Origin: Desulfuromonadales bacterium
Lineage (GTDB): Bacteria > Desulfobacterota > Desulfuromonadia > Desulfuromonadales > JAGXHI01
Length of the DNA: 64,000 nucleotides
NCBI GenBank assembly: GCA_024636295.1
Contig: JAGXHI010000061.1
Location: 186,001 to 250,000 of the forward strand
Direction of reading: 5' to 3'
Shown here: positions 1 through 8,806 of the stretch, piece after piece
How positions within the stretch are numbered: the first letter of the stretch is position 1
Layout of the letters: each line of letters begins with the position of its first letter
Program-made: the position numbers and the translations under genes
Notes under the pieces: generated by a model
What the model saw: the letters and a program-made list of their open reading frames with translations, nothing else
Database searches by the model: none
What the model was told of the DNA's origin: nothing

Positions 1-117
1 CCGAACAAAATCAATGCCCTTGTGGAACTCCTGAGTCCCATGGGGATCAAGGAACTTGTCCGCTCGGGGCCCGTGGTGCTCGGCAGGGGACCGAAGGCCT
101 GGCGGGGAACGGATTAG
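1..117 (+). CDS. ilvN: Acetolactate synthase small subunit, C-terminal end (partial)
   Basis: The window opens inside a gene; the first 38 codons in frame 1 end in TAG at 115-117. The tail reads INALVELLSPMGIKELVRSG, which resembles the C-terminus of the regulatory small subunit of acetolactate synthase (IlvN/IlvH; the family end has the same PMGIKELVRTG pattern). The subunit confers valine feedback on the first common step of branched-chain amino acid synthesis. The next gene, ilvC, encodes the following enzyme, which supports the assignment. The 5' part, including the ACT domain, lies outside the window. Confidence 0.78.
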   Translation, partial: PNKINALVELLSPMGIKELVRSGPVVLGRGPKAWRGTD

Positions 118-143
118 CCGTCCATGACCGATCCAAAAGGATC

Positions 144-1243
<1,100 letters not shown>

Positions 1244-1256
1244 TCCGTTAGACCTG

Positions 1257-1284
1257 CGGGGGCGCGATTTTCCGCCCCCGTTTT
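1257..1284 (+). terminator. Rho-independent terminator after ilvC
   Basis: Perfect 8-bp stem CGGGGGCG / CGCCCCCG (1257-1264 with 1273-1280), 8-nt loop, then TTTT. It lies 14 bases past the ilvC stop and separates ilvC from psd. Confidence 0.7.
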
Positions 1285-1311
1285 CGCAACTGCCGAAAAG
1301 GAATGTGCACC

Positions 1312-1956
1312 ATGCGAAACGAACATCAGCCTGTGGCGGTGGAAGGATATCCCTTTATCGGACTTTTCGCCTTTTTCGCCCTCGTGTTCGCCCTGCTGGG
1401 ATGGGCGATTCTGACTGTGATTTCGCTTTTTTTCGTTCTCTTCGCCATTTACTTTTTTCGCAATCCCGAGCGTTATCCTCCGGACGAGGAAAATGCCGTG
1501 ATCTCTCCTGCCGATGGCAAAATCGTTTTTATCGGGACGGTTCCCGAAGAGCGTTATTTCAAATCGGACGTTACAAAGATCAGCATTTTCATGTCGGCCT
1601 TCGATGTTCATGTCAATCGCGCGCCCTGTTCCGGAAAAGTTATGGACATGTTCTACAGCCGAGGCGAGTTTCTGAATGCTTCCCTCGACAAGGCCAGTCT
1701 TCAGAATGAGCAGAGCGGGATACTCCTGGAAACGGAGGGCGGCCAGCGATTGCTCTCCGTTCAAATCGCCGGCCTGATCGCACGGCGGATTGTCACCTAT
1801 CCGCGGGTTGGCGACGAGTTGGAGCGGGGCATGCGGTATGGATTGATCCGCTTTGGCTCTCGCGTGGACGTCTATCTCCCTGTGGGATCAACGGTTATTG
1901 CTGAAGTTGGAGACCGGGTGACGGCCGGAGAAACGGTCCTTGGTTATTTTCAATGA
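1312..1956 (+). CDS. psd: Phosphatidylserine decarboxylase proenzyme, short type
   Basis: The product decarboxylates phosphatidylserine to phosphatidylethanolamine at the inner membrane. It is a 214-residue protein of the short Psd class. An N-terminal hydrophobic stretch (about 14-45) serves as membrane anchor, DVHVNRAPCSG matches the family core, and the RFGSRVDVYLP segment (about 180-190) contains the Gly-Ser pair where self-cleavage makes the pyruvoyl group. I prefer the ATG at 1312 over the ATG at 1303, because the AAAAGGA ribosome site (1296-1302) abuts 1303 but is 9 bases from 1312. It overlaps pssA by 4 bases (ATGA), so the two steps of the pathway are translationally coupled. Confidence 0.93.
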   Translation: MRNEHQPVAVEGYPFIGLFAFFALVFALLGWAILTVISLFFVLFAIYFFRNPERYPPDEENAVISPADGKIVFIGTVPEERYFKSDVTKISIFMSAFDVHVNRAPCSGKVMDMFYSRGEFLNASLDKASLQNEQSGILLETEGGQRLLSVQIAGLIARRIVTYPRVGDELERGMRYGLIRFGSRVDVYLPVGSTVIAEVGDRVTAGETVLGYFQ

Positions 1957-2702
1957 CGGAAAAAAGGCCCCCTTCCGACCGCCGCGAAAGCTTGCGCAAG
2001 GGCGTCTATATTCTGCCCAATCTCTTTACCACCGGGGGACTGTTCGCTGGATTTTACGGGATTGTGGCAACACTGAACGGCAACTATTTTATTGCCGCCT
2101 GGTTGATTCTGGTCTCCTCCATATTCGATGCGATTGATGGAAAAGTTGCCCGGCTTACCGGCACCACCAGCCGCTTCGGAGTTGAGTACGATTCACTGGC
2201 CGATTTGGTGGCTTTCGGCGTCTCTCCCGGGCTGCTCATGTACGCATGGGCACTGAAACCCTTCGGGAAACTGGGTTGGTTGGCGGCATTTCTCTATGTT
2301 GTATGCGGGGCTCTGCGTCTGGCGCGCTTCAACGTACAGGTCAATACGGTGGAATCCAAAAGGTTTGTTGGCCTGCCTATTCCTGCCGCAGCCAGCATGG
2401 TGGCCGCCTGCGTACTTCTCTTTTACCACCTGGGCGGCTCTGGAACGATTCAGAAGGTTTCGGTTCTGGTTCTCATCTATATTCTGGCGCTGCTGATGGT
2501 AAGCAATTTCCGGTATTATTCCTTCAAGGATCCCGAGCTTCTCAAGAGACAGCCCTTTGGAATTCTCGTGCTGTCTATCTTTCTGATACTGATCGTGATC
2601 GCCCAACCAGAAATCATGCTTTTTTCGCTCTTTTTTGGATACATCGTTTCCGGACCACTGTCCTATCTTGTACGATGGTTTCGCTTGCCCAAGAGAAAGT
2701 AG
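1953..2702 (+). CDS. pssA: CDP-diacylglycerol--serine O-phosphatidyltransferase
   Basis: PssA makes phosphatidylserine from CDP-diacylglycerol and serine, the substrate of the Psd encoded immediately upstream. The 249-residue protein has the CDP-alcohol phosphotransferase signature DG-x2-AR-x8-G-x3-D-x3-D in DGKVARLTGTTSRFGVEYDSLAD (in two overlapping pieces, residues about 57-78) and about seven hydrophobic segments, indicating a polytopic inner-membrane protein. The reversed order (decarboxylase before synthase) with an ATGA overlap suggests stoichiometric production. A weak terminator follows at 2723. Confidence 0.95.
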   Translation: MTEKRPPSDRRESLRKGVYILPNLFTTGGLFAGFYGIVATLNGNYFIAAWLILVSSIFDAIDGKVARLTGTTSRFGVEYDSLADLVAFGVSPGLLMYAWALKPFGKLGWLAAFLYVVCGALRLARFNVQVNTVESKRFVGLPIPAAASMVAACVLLFYHLGGSGTIQKVSVLVLIYILALLMVSNFRYYSFKDPELLKRQPFGILVLSIFLILIVIAQPEIMLFSLFFGYIVSGPLSYLVRWFRLPKRK

Positions 2703-2722
2703 CGGGTGATTTTTCAGAATAT

Positions 2723-2750
2723 ATTCTCATGGACTCCGAGAATTATTTTT
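2723..2750 (+). terminator. Putative terminator after pssA
   Basis: Short stem ATTCTC / GAGAAT (2723-2728 with 2738-2743), loop of 9, followed by TATTTTT. The stem is only 6 A/T-rich pairs, so this is a moderate call, but it lies just ahead of the leuA promoter. Confidence 0.45.
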
Positions 2751-2770
2751 GAGGCGGTGGAAAATTAGTC

Positions 2771-2799
2771 TTGACGCTGTTTCCAAAATCTGGTTTTAT
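2771..2799 (+). promoter_or_regulatory. Sigma70-type promoter of the leuA T-box leader
   Basis: TTGACG (2771-2776), 17-base spacer, TTTTAT (2794-2799), with a TGG immediately upstream of the -10 as in extended -10 promoters. Predicted start is about 2806, placing the entire T-box in the transcript. Confidence 0.65.
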
Positions 2800-2805
2800 T
2801 AATAA

Positions 2806-3055
2806 TAAATTTTAAAAAGGCGTTGAAGAGGAGTAGTAGGTTCCGCCTCCTGTCCCAGAGAGCCGGCGGTTGCTGCAAGCCGGCACAGGAGAAACCGAAC
2901 TCGCCTCGGAGCCGCGAGAGTGAACCGATTTTCTGTTTTAGCTCTCGACGTGACCCTGCGTTAAAGGTGGATGAAGGATTCCCATATCGGAATCGAATCA
3001 GGGTGGTACCGCGAAGCGCAAGCTCTCGCCCCTGCACGGGGCGGGAGCTTTTTTT
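2806..3055 (+). promoter_or_regulatory. Leucine T-box riboswitch leader of leuA
   Basis: The T-box consensus AGGGTGGTACCGCG is present at 3000-3013. Its TGGT bulge would pair with an ACCA tRNA end, as expected for a tRNA-Leu with discriminator A. Stem I carries an AGTAG element (about 2830) and, opposite, GAACTC, giving the specifier CTC (Leu) at 2900-2902. CCCT (3030-3033) can pair with AGGG of the T-box to form the antiterminator, which competes with a terminator of 13 pairs (3020-3032 with 3038-3050) ending in seven T. Known logic: uncharged tRNA-Leu stabilises the antiterminator and lets transcription into leuA proceed. T-boxes on leuA are known from Desulfobacterota but are rare in other Gram-negatives. 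Specifier assignment is by inspection. Confidence 0.9.
3020..3055 (+). terminator. Intrinsic terminator of the leuA T-box
   Basis: Thirteen-pair stem (one G-U) from 3020-3032 to 3038-3050 with a 5-base loop, then T3049-T3055. It is the off-state of the T-box and mutually exclusive with the antiterminator using 3000-3033. Confidence 0.9.
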
Positions 3056-3100
3056 GTCTCCGCTATGCCTGCCGCACAAAGAAGGAAAGGGGGTGGTCTT

Positions 3101-3226
3101 GTGGAATCGGACCTAGATGAGCTATTTGGGAACCATTCGGGTCGTATGTCGTTAATATCACAATCCATCCGGGACCTTCCCCGCATCCTGGGGGCGGTTC
3201 TGACAGCCTGCAAGGAGGCCGCATGA
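3101..3226 (+). CDS. Small ORF between the T-box and leuA, coupled to leuA
   Basis: A 41-codon frame runs from GTG 3101 to TGA 3224-3226, overlapping the leuA ATG as ATGA. The purine-rich AAGGAAAGGGGG (3082-3093) sits 7 bases before the GTG. An in-frame ATG at 3065 would give 53 codons but lacks a ribosome site. The peptide has an acidic N-terminus (ESDLDELFG) and a basic or hydrophobic C-terminal helix ending LTACKEAA. I do not recognise it. It could be a true small protein, or a translated leader that sets leuA initiation by coupling; leuA also has its own AGGAGG site inside this frame, so a chance frame is possible. Confidence 0.4.
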   Translation: MESDLDELFGNHSGRMSLISQSIRDLPRILGAVLTACKEAA

Positions 3227-4761
3227 GCGAGAAAAAGACGATCAGGATTTTTGACACCACTCTCAGGGATGGTGAGCAATCCCCCGGCGCAAGCATGAAT
3301 CTCGACGAGAAATTGAGAATTGCCCATCAGCTGGAAAAATTGAATGTTGATGTGATCGAGGCTGGGTTTCCCATCGCTTCGGATGGGGATTTCGAGGCGG
3401 TAAAGAAGATCGCCCGCACCATAAAGGGACCTATGATCGCCGGACTCGCCAGGGCTGGCGATGAGGATATCGATCGCGCCTGGCAGGCGGTTCAGTATGC
3501 CGGGGAACGGGCCCTTATTCATACATTTATCGCCACGAGCGACATTCACATGCAGCGCAAGCTCCTGATGAGCGAAAACCAGGTACTGGATGCCGCGGTC
3601 CGGGCTGTCAGACGGGCCACCGGATACACACCGAATGTGGAGTTTTCAGCCGAGGATGCCGTCCGAACGCGCCTGCCTTTCCTGGCCAGAGTGGTCGAGG
3701 CGGTAATCGATGCTGGTGCCAGGACAGTCAATATCCCCGACACGGTCGGATATGCCATGCCTTCGGAGTTTGCGGGTATCATTTCCTACCTCAAGAATAA
3801 CGTTCCCAATATCGACAAGGCGGTCCTTTCGGTACACTGCCACAACGATCTTGGGCTGGCGGTTGCCAATTCACTGGCGGCGCTGGATGCCGGAGCCGAG
3901 CAGATCGAGTGCACCATCAACGGCATCGGTGAGCGGGCCGGCAACTGTTCCATGGAGGAGGTGGTGATGGCGCTGCGCACTCGTCACGATATCCTGCCCT
4001 ATACAACAAATGTCAATACCGAGCATATCTACGCCGCCAGCAAGCTTCTGTCCACCATAACAGGAATTGTCGTGCAGCCCAATAAAGCGGTGGTAGGGGC
4101 CAACGCTTTCGCCCATGAAGCCGGAATCCACCAGCATGGCGTGCTGATGGATAAATTGACCTATGAAATCATGACGACCGAATCGATCGGATTGACGCAT
4201 AACAAGCTGGTCCTGGGCAAGCATTCAGGTCGCCATGCCTTCACGGAGCGCTTGAAGGAGCTCGGTTACGAACTTTCAAGGGAGGACATCAACAAGGCTT
4301 TTATACGCTTCAAATCTCTTGCCGACAGCAAGAAGGAAATCTTTGATGAGGATCTTGACGCCATAGTCGCTGATGAGATCATCCGGGTTCCTGAAAAATA
4401 CAAGCTTTTGCAGATGAACGTATCCTCGGGCTCTTTTGCCGCCCCTACCGCGACTGTTGAATTAGAGGTAGACGGGAAGGTCAAAAAAACAGCTCTTATG
4501 GGAGACGGACCGGTGGACGCCACTTTCAAGGCGATAAAGAAACTCACCAAAAGCAAGGCCCGCCTCCTTCAGTTCACGATCGGCGCCATCACAGGTGGAA
4601 CGGATGCCCAGGGCGAATGCACAGTCCGACTGGAAGAAGACGGCCGGGAAGTATTGGGGCAGGGAGCTCATCCAGACATTATCGTTGCCAGTGCAAAGGC
4701 CTACGTGAATGCGTTGAACAAAGCGGCAACGAGACCCAAGCGCACGGAAATTCATCTCTGA
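3223..4761 (+). CDS. leuA: 2-isopropylmalate synthase
   Basis: LeuA condenses acetyl-CoA with 2-oxoisovalerate, the committed step of leucine synthesis. The 512-residue length matches the full-length bacterial form. The HMGL-like TIM barrel starts with [16 protein letters not shown] (about 10-25), with R and D for metal and substrate; the metal-binding HxH is in [15 protein letters not shown] (about 205), and a linker leads to the LeuA allosteric domain (about 390-512) that mediates leucine feedback. Start at ATG 3223 follows AAGGAGG. It is thus controlled by tRNA-Leu charging through the upstream T-box and, by family knowledge, by leucine inhibition. A strong terminator at 4788 separates it from leuC. 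Confidence 0.97.
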   Translation: MSEKKTIRIFDTTLRDGEQSPGASMNLDEKLRIAHQLEKLNVDVIEAGFPIASDGDFEAVKKIARTIKGPMIAGLARAGDEDIDRAWQAVQYAGERALIHTFIATSDIHMQRKLLMSENQVLDAAVRAVRRATGYTPNVEFSAEDAVRTRLPFLARVVEAVIDAGARTVNIPDTVGYAMPSEFAGIISYLKNNVPNIDKAVLSVHCHNDLGLAVANSLAALDAGAEQIECTINGIGERAGNCSMEEVVMALRTRHDILPYTTNVNTEHIYAASKLLSTITGIVVQPNKAVVGANAFAHEAGIHQHGVLMDKLTYEIMTTESIGLTHNKLVLGKHSGRHAFTERLKELGYELSREDINKAFIRFKSLADSKKEIFDEDLDAIVADEIIRVPEKYKLLQMNVSSGSFAAPTATVELEVDGKVKKTALMGDGPVDATFKAIKKLTKSKARLLQFTIGAITGGTDAQGECTVRLEEDGREVLGQGAHPDIIVASAKAYVNALNKAATRPKRTEIHL

Positions 4762-4787
4762 CAAGCATCACAAAAGTAGATATCAAA

Positions 4788-4817
4788 GGCGGGGCGGCCT
4801 GGCCTCCCCGCCGTTTT
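4788..4817 (+). terminator. Rho-independent terminator after leuA
   Basis: Stem GGCGGGG / CCCCGCC (4788-4794 with 4806-4812) closing an 11-base GC-rich loop, then TTTT. It isolates the T-box-controlled leuA transcript from leuC. Confidence 0.7.
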
Positions 4818-4818
4818 C

Positions 4819-4847
4819 TTGCCATGATATCTGAAATCCTGTAGAAT
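4819..4847 (+). promoter_or_regulatory. Sigma70-type promoter for leuC-leuD
   Basis: TTGCCA (4819-4824), 17-base spacer, TAGAAT (4842-4847); both hexamers match consensus in 5 of 6 positions. It begins right behind the leuA terminator and would give a leader of about 180 nt before leuC. I saw no T-box motif and no run of leucine codons in that leader. Confidence 0.65.
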
Positions 4848-5033
4848 CAGCCGATTTCAGGGAGTGCCCGCTCCGGAATATTGAAGCGCGCTGAATCGGT
4901 GTCCGGTTCACAAGATGGTTTGCGCGGACAGGTTCATCCGGCGCCGCGCAGTAGTTCACCAGAATGCGCCGCCCACCGGAAAATAGCAGTTTTCGGACAG
5001 AAAACAGAGAGTTTCGTAAAAGAAGGAGAAACC

Positions 5034-6320
5034 ATGGGTAAGACGATAGCGGAAAAAATATTTGATTCCCATCTGCGGGATGAACCTTTTCCCGGCACCA
5101 GGGTGGTCGATCTGGACCGGGTTCTTTGTCATGAGATTACTACGCCGATCGCTATCGCCGATCTGGTCTGGCGGGAAAAAGATCGGGTTTTTGATCGAAC
5201 TAAAATCAAGGCGGTTATCGATCACGTGACGCCGTCCAAGGACAGCAAAACGGCTACACAGGCCAAGATCCTCAGGGACTGGGCAAAACGCCATGATCTG
5301 ACCGATTTTTTCGATATCGGGCGCAACGGAGTCTGCCATGCTCTTTTCCCCGAGAAGGGATTCATTCGTCCGGGATTCACGGTGATCATGGGGGACAGTC
5401 ATACCTGCACCCATGGAGCTTTCGGCGCGTTTGCCGCCGGAGTGGGAACCACCGATCTCGAAGTTGGTATTCTCAAGGGGGTCTGCGCCTTTCGGGAGCC
5501 CAAGACGATCCGCATCGATATCAACGGGGTGCTCCCCGCAGGAACTTATGCTAAAGACGTCATTCTTTATGTGATCAGCCGACTCGGTGTCAACGGAGCG
5601 ACCGACAGAGTCATTGAATTTCGCGGGCCGGTAGTGGATGCCATGTCCATGGAATCACGTATGACCTTGTGCAATATGGCAATCGAGGCGGGGGGGACCA
5701 GCGGAATTTGTCTGCCGGATACGACTACGGTGGACTACCTCTGGCCTTTCATTCGGGAGGAATATGAGAACAGGGAAGAGGCGATTGCGGACTTCGGGAA
5801 ATGGCATTCGGATGATGATGCCGAATATGAGAGGGTGTTGACCATCGATGTCTCGGATCTTACACCCCAGGTGACATACGACTACAAACCCGATTGTGTA
5901 AAACCTGTAAATGAAATGGTCGGAACTCCTGTGGATCAGGTTTATATCGGGACCTGCACGAATGGACGGATTGAAGATCTGCGGATCGCCGCGACCATTC
6001 TTCGTGGGAAGAAAATCGCCGATTCAGTCAGAGGCATCGTGTCCCCCGCCACCCCCAAGATCTACAATGATGCGCTGGCGGAGGGAATCATTCAGGTATT
6101 TATGGAGGCGGGTTTTTGCGTCACCAATCCGACATGCGGCGCCTGTCTGGGAATGAGCAACGGGGTCCTGGCCGAAGGAGAGGTCTGCGCATCCACCAGC
6201 AACCGCAATTTTCCAGGTCGTATGGGACGGGGAGGCATGGTTCACCTGATGAGTCCCGCCACAGCCGCTGCATCTGCCATTGTTGGGAAAATCGCCGACC
6301 CAAGGACGTTTACCGAATGA
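5034..6320 (+). CDS. leuC: 3-isopropylmalate dehydratase large subunit
   Basis: LeuC with LeuD isomerises 2-isopropylmalate to 3-isopropylmalate using a [4Fe-4S] cluster. The protein is 428 residues, matching the shorter archaeal/clostridial-type LeuC (about 420) rather than the 466-residue E. coli type. Cluster cysteines are visible in IGTCTNGR (about 305) and NPTCGACLGMSNG (about 365-377); GDSHTCTHGAFGAFAAGVG is the aconitase-family substrate segment. The frame stays open to 4881, but the first good start is ATG 5034 behind AGAAGGAG. leuD follows after 76 bases, as expected for two subunits of one enzyme. Confidence 0.95.
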   Translation: MGKTIAEKIFDSHLRDEPFPGTRVVDLDRVLCHEITTPIAIADLVWREKDRVFDRTKIKAVIDHVTPSKDSKTATQAKILRDWAKRHDLTDFFDIGRNGVCHALFPEKGFIRPGFTVIMGDSHTCTHGAFGAFAAGVGTTDLEVGILKGVCAFREPKTIRIDINGVLPAGTYAKDVILYVISRLGVNGATDRVIEFRGPVVDAMSMESRMTLCNMAIEAGGTSGICLPDTTTVDYLWPFIREEYENREEAIADFGKWHSDDDAEYERVLTIDVSDLTPQVTYDYKPDCVKPVNEMVGTPVDQVYIGTCTNGRIEDLRIAATILRGKKIADSVRGIVSPATPKIYNDALAEGIIQVFMEAGFCVTNPTCGACLGMSNGVLAEGEVCASTSNRNFPGRMGRGGMVHLMSPATAAASAIVGKIADPRTFTE

Positions 6321-6396
6321 TCTGCAGTGGTTTTGTCGCTGAACTGATGAGTCCCAGTTCAGCCCCAAAGCACGATCAGGAAAGGAGTATACGAAG

Positions 6397-6930
6397 ATGA
6401 TGAAGAAATTCGGAGGACCGGCCCTTTTTCTGGACCGCTCCGACATCAATACGGACGAGATCATCCCGGCCAAGTATCTCACTGAAGTGACAAAAGAGGC
6501 TTTGAAACCCTACATCCTGGAAGATTTGCAGATCGAAGGGTTCGATCCCAAAGGGGATGCGGTGCGAAGGGCCCGGGTCATCGTAACGCGGGAAAATTTC
6601 GGGTGCGGTTCCTCCCGTGAACACGCTCCCTGGGTTTTTGAGGTCAATGAAATTCATGCGGTTATTGCCGAAAGTTATGCGCGCATTTTCCGCCAGAACA
6701 TGTTCAATGGAGGAATGCTGGCCATCGAACTGCCGAAAGAGGAAATAAATCGTCTTTTCAATATGGTCGGAGGCGGGGAGGTGGAGATCGGGATCGATCT
6801 GGCTTCCGGGAAAATTACCGCCCGCGCCGGAAAAGAACGGGAGGAGACATTTGCCTTCGAAATATCGCCCTTCGACAAGGCGCTCGTGGAGGCGGGGGGA
6901 TGGGTCGAATTTGCCGATCAGCGCTATTGA
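6397..6930 (+). CDS. leuD: 3-isopropylmalate dehydratase small subunit
   Basis: This is the swivel-domain subunit that pairs with LeuC. At 177 residues it is of the short type that partners the 420-residue LeuC. Diagnostic segments are DRSDINTDEIIPAKYL (about 9-24), FGCGSSREHAPW (about 68-79), and FNGGMLAIELP. ATG 6397 or the adjacent ATG 6400 may be used; AGGAAAGGAG lies upstream. A clear terminator follows at 6969. Confidence 0.95.
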   Translation: MMKKFGGPALFLDRSDINTDEIIPAKYLTEVTKEALKPYILEDLQIEGFDPKGDAVRRARVIVTRENFGCGSSREHAPWVFEVNEIHAVIAESYARIFRQNMFNGGMLAIELPKEEINRLFNMVGGGEVEIGIDLASGKITARAGKEREETFAFEISPFDKALVEAGGWVEFADQRY

Positions 6931-6968
6931 TTTAATCAGTTCTTTTCGGGCAGGTTCGCACAGATTTG

Positions 6969-6999
6969 AAAGCCGGGGATTATTCCCGGCTTTGTTTGT
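6969..6999 (+). terminator. Terminator after leuD
   Basis: Stem AAAGCCGGG / CCCGGCTTT (6969-6977 with 6985-6993), 7-base loop, and a T-rich tail (TTTGTTTGT). It ends the leuC-leuD transcript. Confidence 0.7.
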
Positions 7000-7053
7000 C
7001 TGTACCGAGAGGGTGCGGCTCGACAAAAATAAGAATGAAAAAAGTCTAATTTG

Positions 7054-7062
7054 TGTTAAAAT
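7054..7062 (+). promoter_or_regulatory. Putative extended -10 promoter for the 65-aa ORF
   Basis: TGT-TAAAAT at 7054-7062 is a close match to an extended -10. No good -35 is seen at the proper distance. It lies 28 bases before the start of the small gene at 7091. Confidence 0.4.
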
Positions 7063-7090
7063 AGTGTATATCTCTACAAGGGAGGGCACT

Positions 7091-7288
7091 ATGAAAGATT
7101 ATTCAAGCGAAAAATTAACCCGTGAGGAACGGGAGCTCATCTATTACTTTCGCAGTCTGCCAGTGCAGCAGCAGTTGGATATTCTCGGCTCGGCCGAAGC
7201 CGATTTCAATGCATTTGAAAGAATGAAGGAACTCGCCCGGAGGGATGTTGAGCGGAAAGTTGAAGAGAAACGCTCCGGATGGCATTGA
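7091..7288 (+). CDS. Small charged helical protein of unknown function (65 aa)
   Basis: ATG 7091 sits 6 bases behind a good AGGGAGGG site. The 65-residue product is rich in Glu, Arg and Lys, has no transmembrane segment or cysteine, and should be mostly helical (for example the segments KLTREERELIYYF and MKELARRDVERKVEEK). It is a single-gene unit: terminators flank it at 6969 and 7320 and it has a putative promoter. I do not recognise the family. Its position inside the leucine cluster, between leuD and leuB, does not itself indicate a role in leucine synthesis. Its good ribosome site and own terminator make it likely to be a real gene. Confidence 0.65.
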   Translation: MKDYSSEKLTREERELIYYFRSLPVQQQLDILGSAEADFNAFERMKELARRDVERKVEEKRSGWH

Positions 7289-7319
7289 ATTTAACTTTTT
7301 CAGAAGATAAGAAAACCAG

Positions 7320-7347
7320 AAGCCGGGCGTTGTCCCGGCTTTTTTTT
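7320..7347 (+). terminator. Terminator after the 65-aa ORF
   Basis: Stem AAGCCGGG / CCCGGCTT (7320-7327 with 7334-7341), 6-base loop, T run through 7347. The stem sequence is nearly the same as that of the leuD terminator 350 bases upstream. Confidence 0.85.
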
Positions 7348-7472
7348 GCAGAAAATGGAAGATTTTACAAAATGTCCATGTCCCCTTGATATATAATGCC
7401 AAAAATGACACACTAGGTGAGACTTGGGGTGCACAGTTTTCCCTCGCTTCATGGAAATCCTTGAAAAAGAGT

Positions 7473-7501
7473 TTGACAAAAAAATAACGCCTCCATATAG
7501 T
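7473..7501 (+). promoter_or_regulatory. Sigma70-type promoter for leuB
   Basis: Perfect TTGACA (7473-7478), 17-base spacer, TATAGT (7496-7501). A second TATAAT (7392-7397) lies upstream without a well-spaced -35. The rest of 7348-7570 shows no other feature. Confidence 0.75.
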
Positions 7502-7570
7502 GATTTCCGGCTTGAGATAGGGCATTGACCGGGTTTAGCCGGATGAAATTATCCAAGGAGGCAGTAGGTT

Positions 7571-8668
7571 ATGGGGAAGAAATTCAGGATCGCAGTTCTT
7601 TCGGGTGACGGAATTGGGCCGGAAGTCATGGCGGAAGCTTTGAATGTGCTGGATGCCGTTGAGGGTCGATTCCAGGTGAAATTCGAAAGAACTTTCGCCA
7701 ATGTTGGGGGGATTGCCATTGATAAAGAGGGAAAGGCGCTGCCCGATCGGACGGTGGAGATCTGCAAGGCTTCGGACGCTATTCTCTTTGGCAGTGTGGG
7801 CGGCCCAAAATGGGAAGATCTGCCTCCCGATGAGCAGCCGGAGCGAGGTGCGTTGCTTCCCTTGCGGAAGATTTTCGGGCTGTATGCAAACCTACGCCCT
7901 GCCATCATCTTTCCGGCCTTGACCGGCGCCTCCAGCTTGAAAGAGGAGGTTATTGCCGGAGGCTTCAATATTCTGGTGGTTCGTGAACTGACAGGCGGGA
8001 TCTATTTTTCCCAGCCCAAGGGGATCGAGGGAGAGGGGCGTGAACGTGTCGGTATCGACACCATGCGCTACAGCGTTCCGGAAATCGAACGGATTGCCCA
8101 TGTTGCTTTCAAGGCGGCCCAGAAACGCGACCGAAGAGTGACCTCCATTGACAAGGCCAATGTCCTTTCCACATCCGTGCTCTGGCGAGAGGTTGTGGAG
8201 GCGATTGGCCGCGAATATCCCGATGTGGAGCTTAACCACATGTATGTGGACAACGGGGCGATGCAACTGGTCCGCAAACCCAAACAGTTTGATGTCCTCC
8301 TTTGTGAGAACATGTTCGGGGATATCCTCTCTGACGAGGCGGCCATGCTCACCGGGTCCTTGGGAATGCTGCCTTCGGCCTCCCTTGCCGAGGGAGCTTT
8401 CGGGATGTACGAACCCTCCGGGGGAAGCGCTCCGGACATCGCTGACCAGGGAATCGCGAATCCGATCGCCCAGATACTCTCCGCATCGATGATGCTGCAT
8501 TACTCATGCAATATGGTCGAAGCCGCGGAGGCGATCGATGGGGCGGTGCAAAAGGTGCTCGACAAGGGTTTTCGCACCAGCGACATTTACCAGGGCCGCA
8601 CCGGGGAAACACAGGTAAGTACTTCGGAAATGGGCGCCGCTGTTATCGCGGCTCTCCAGGAAAAATAA
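7571..8668 (+). CDS. leuB: 3-isopropylmalate dehydrogenase
   Basis: LeuB oxidatively decarboxylates 3-isopropylmalate with NAD+ to give 2-oxoisocaproate. The 365 residues match the family length. Seen are the N-terminal [26 protein letters not shown], the substrate-arginine region [27 protein letters not shown], and the metal/NAD region [28 protein letters not shown] 7571 lies behind AAGGAGG. It has its own promoter, so leuA, leuCD and leuB form three separate transcription units here. Confidence 0.96.
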   Translation: MGKKFRIAVLSGDGIGPEVMAEALNVLDAVEGRFQVKFERTFANVGGIAIDKEGKALPDRTVEICKASDAILFGSVGGPKWEDLPPDEQPERGALLPLRKIFGLYANLRPAIIFPALTGASSLKEEVIAGGFNILVVRELTGGIYFSQPKGIEGEGRERVGIDTMRYSVPEIERIAHVAFKAAQKRDRRVTSIDKANVLSTSVLWREVVEAIGREYPDVELNHMYVDNGAMQLVRKPKQFDVLLCENMFGDILSDEAAMLTGSLGMLPSASLAEGAFGMYEPSGGSAPDIADQGIANPIAQILSASMMLHYSCNMVEAAEAIDGAVQKVLDKGFRTSDIYQGRTGETQVSTSEMGAAVIAALQEK

Positions 8669-8806
8669 AGCAGTTACAGACGATCCGCCGCCCATAAGAA
8701 ATAGCGAAGAGCAAGGTTTTTATCTCTGAAACATTAGTGGTCATAGAGAAAGACACTTTAAGCTTTCGGCGGAAATTTAAATATTAAACACAAAAGGAAG
8801 AAACGA

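Noticed and set aside
2823..3116. 97-codon + frame over the leuA leader
   Set aside because: It spans the T-box stems and terminator; the RNA element explains the sequence.
4881..5033. N-terminal extension of LeuC to 479 residues
   Set aside because: The added residues do not fit the family, and a proper ribosome site lies before ATG 5034.
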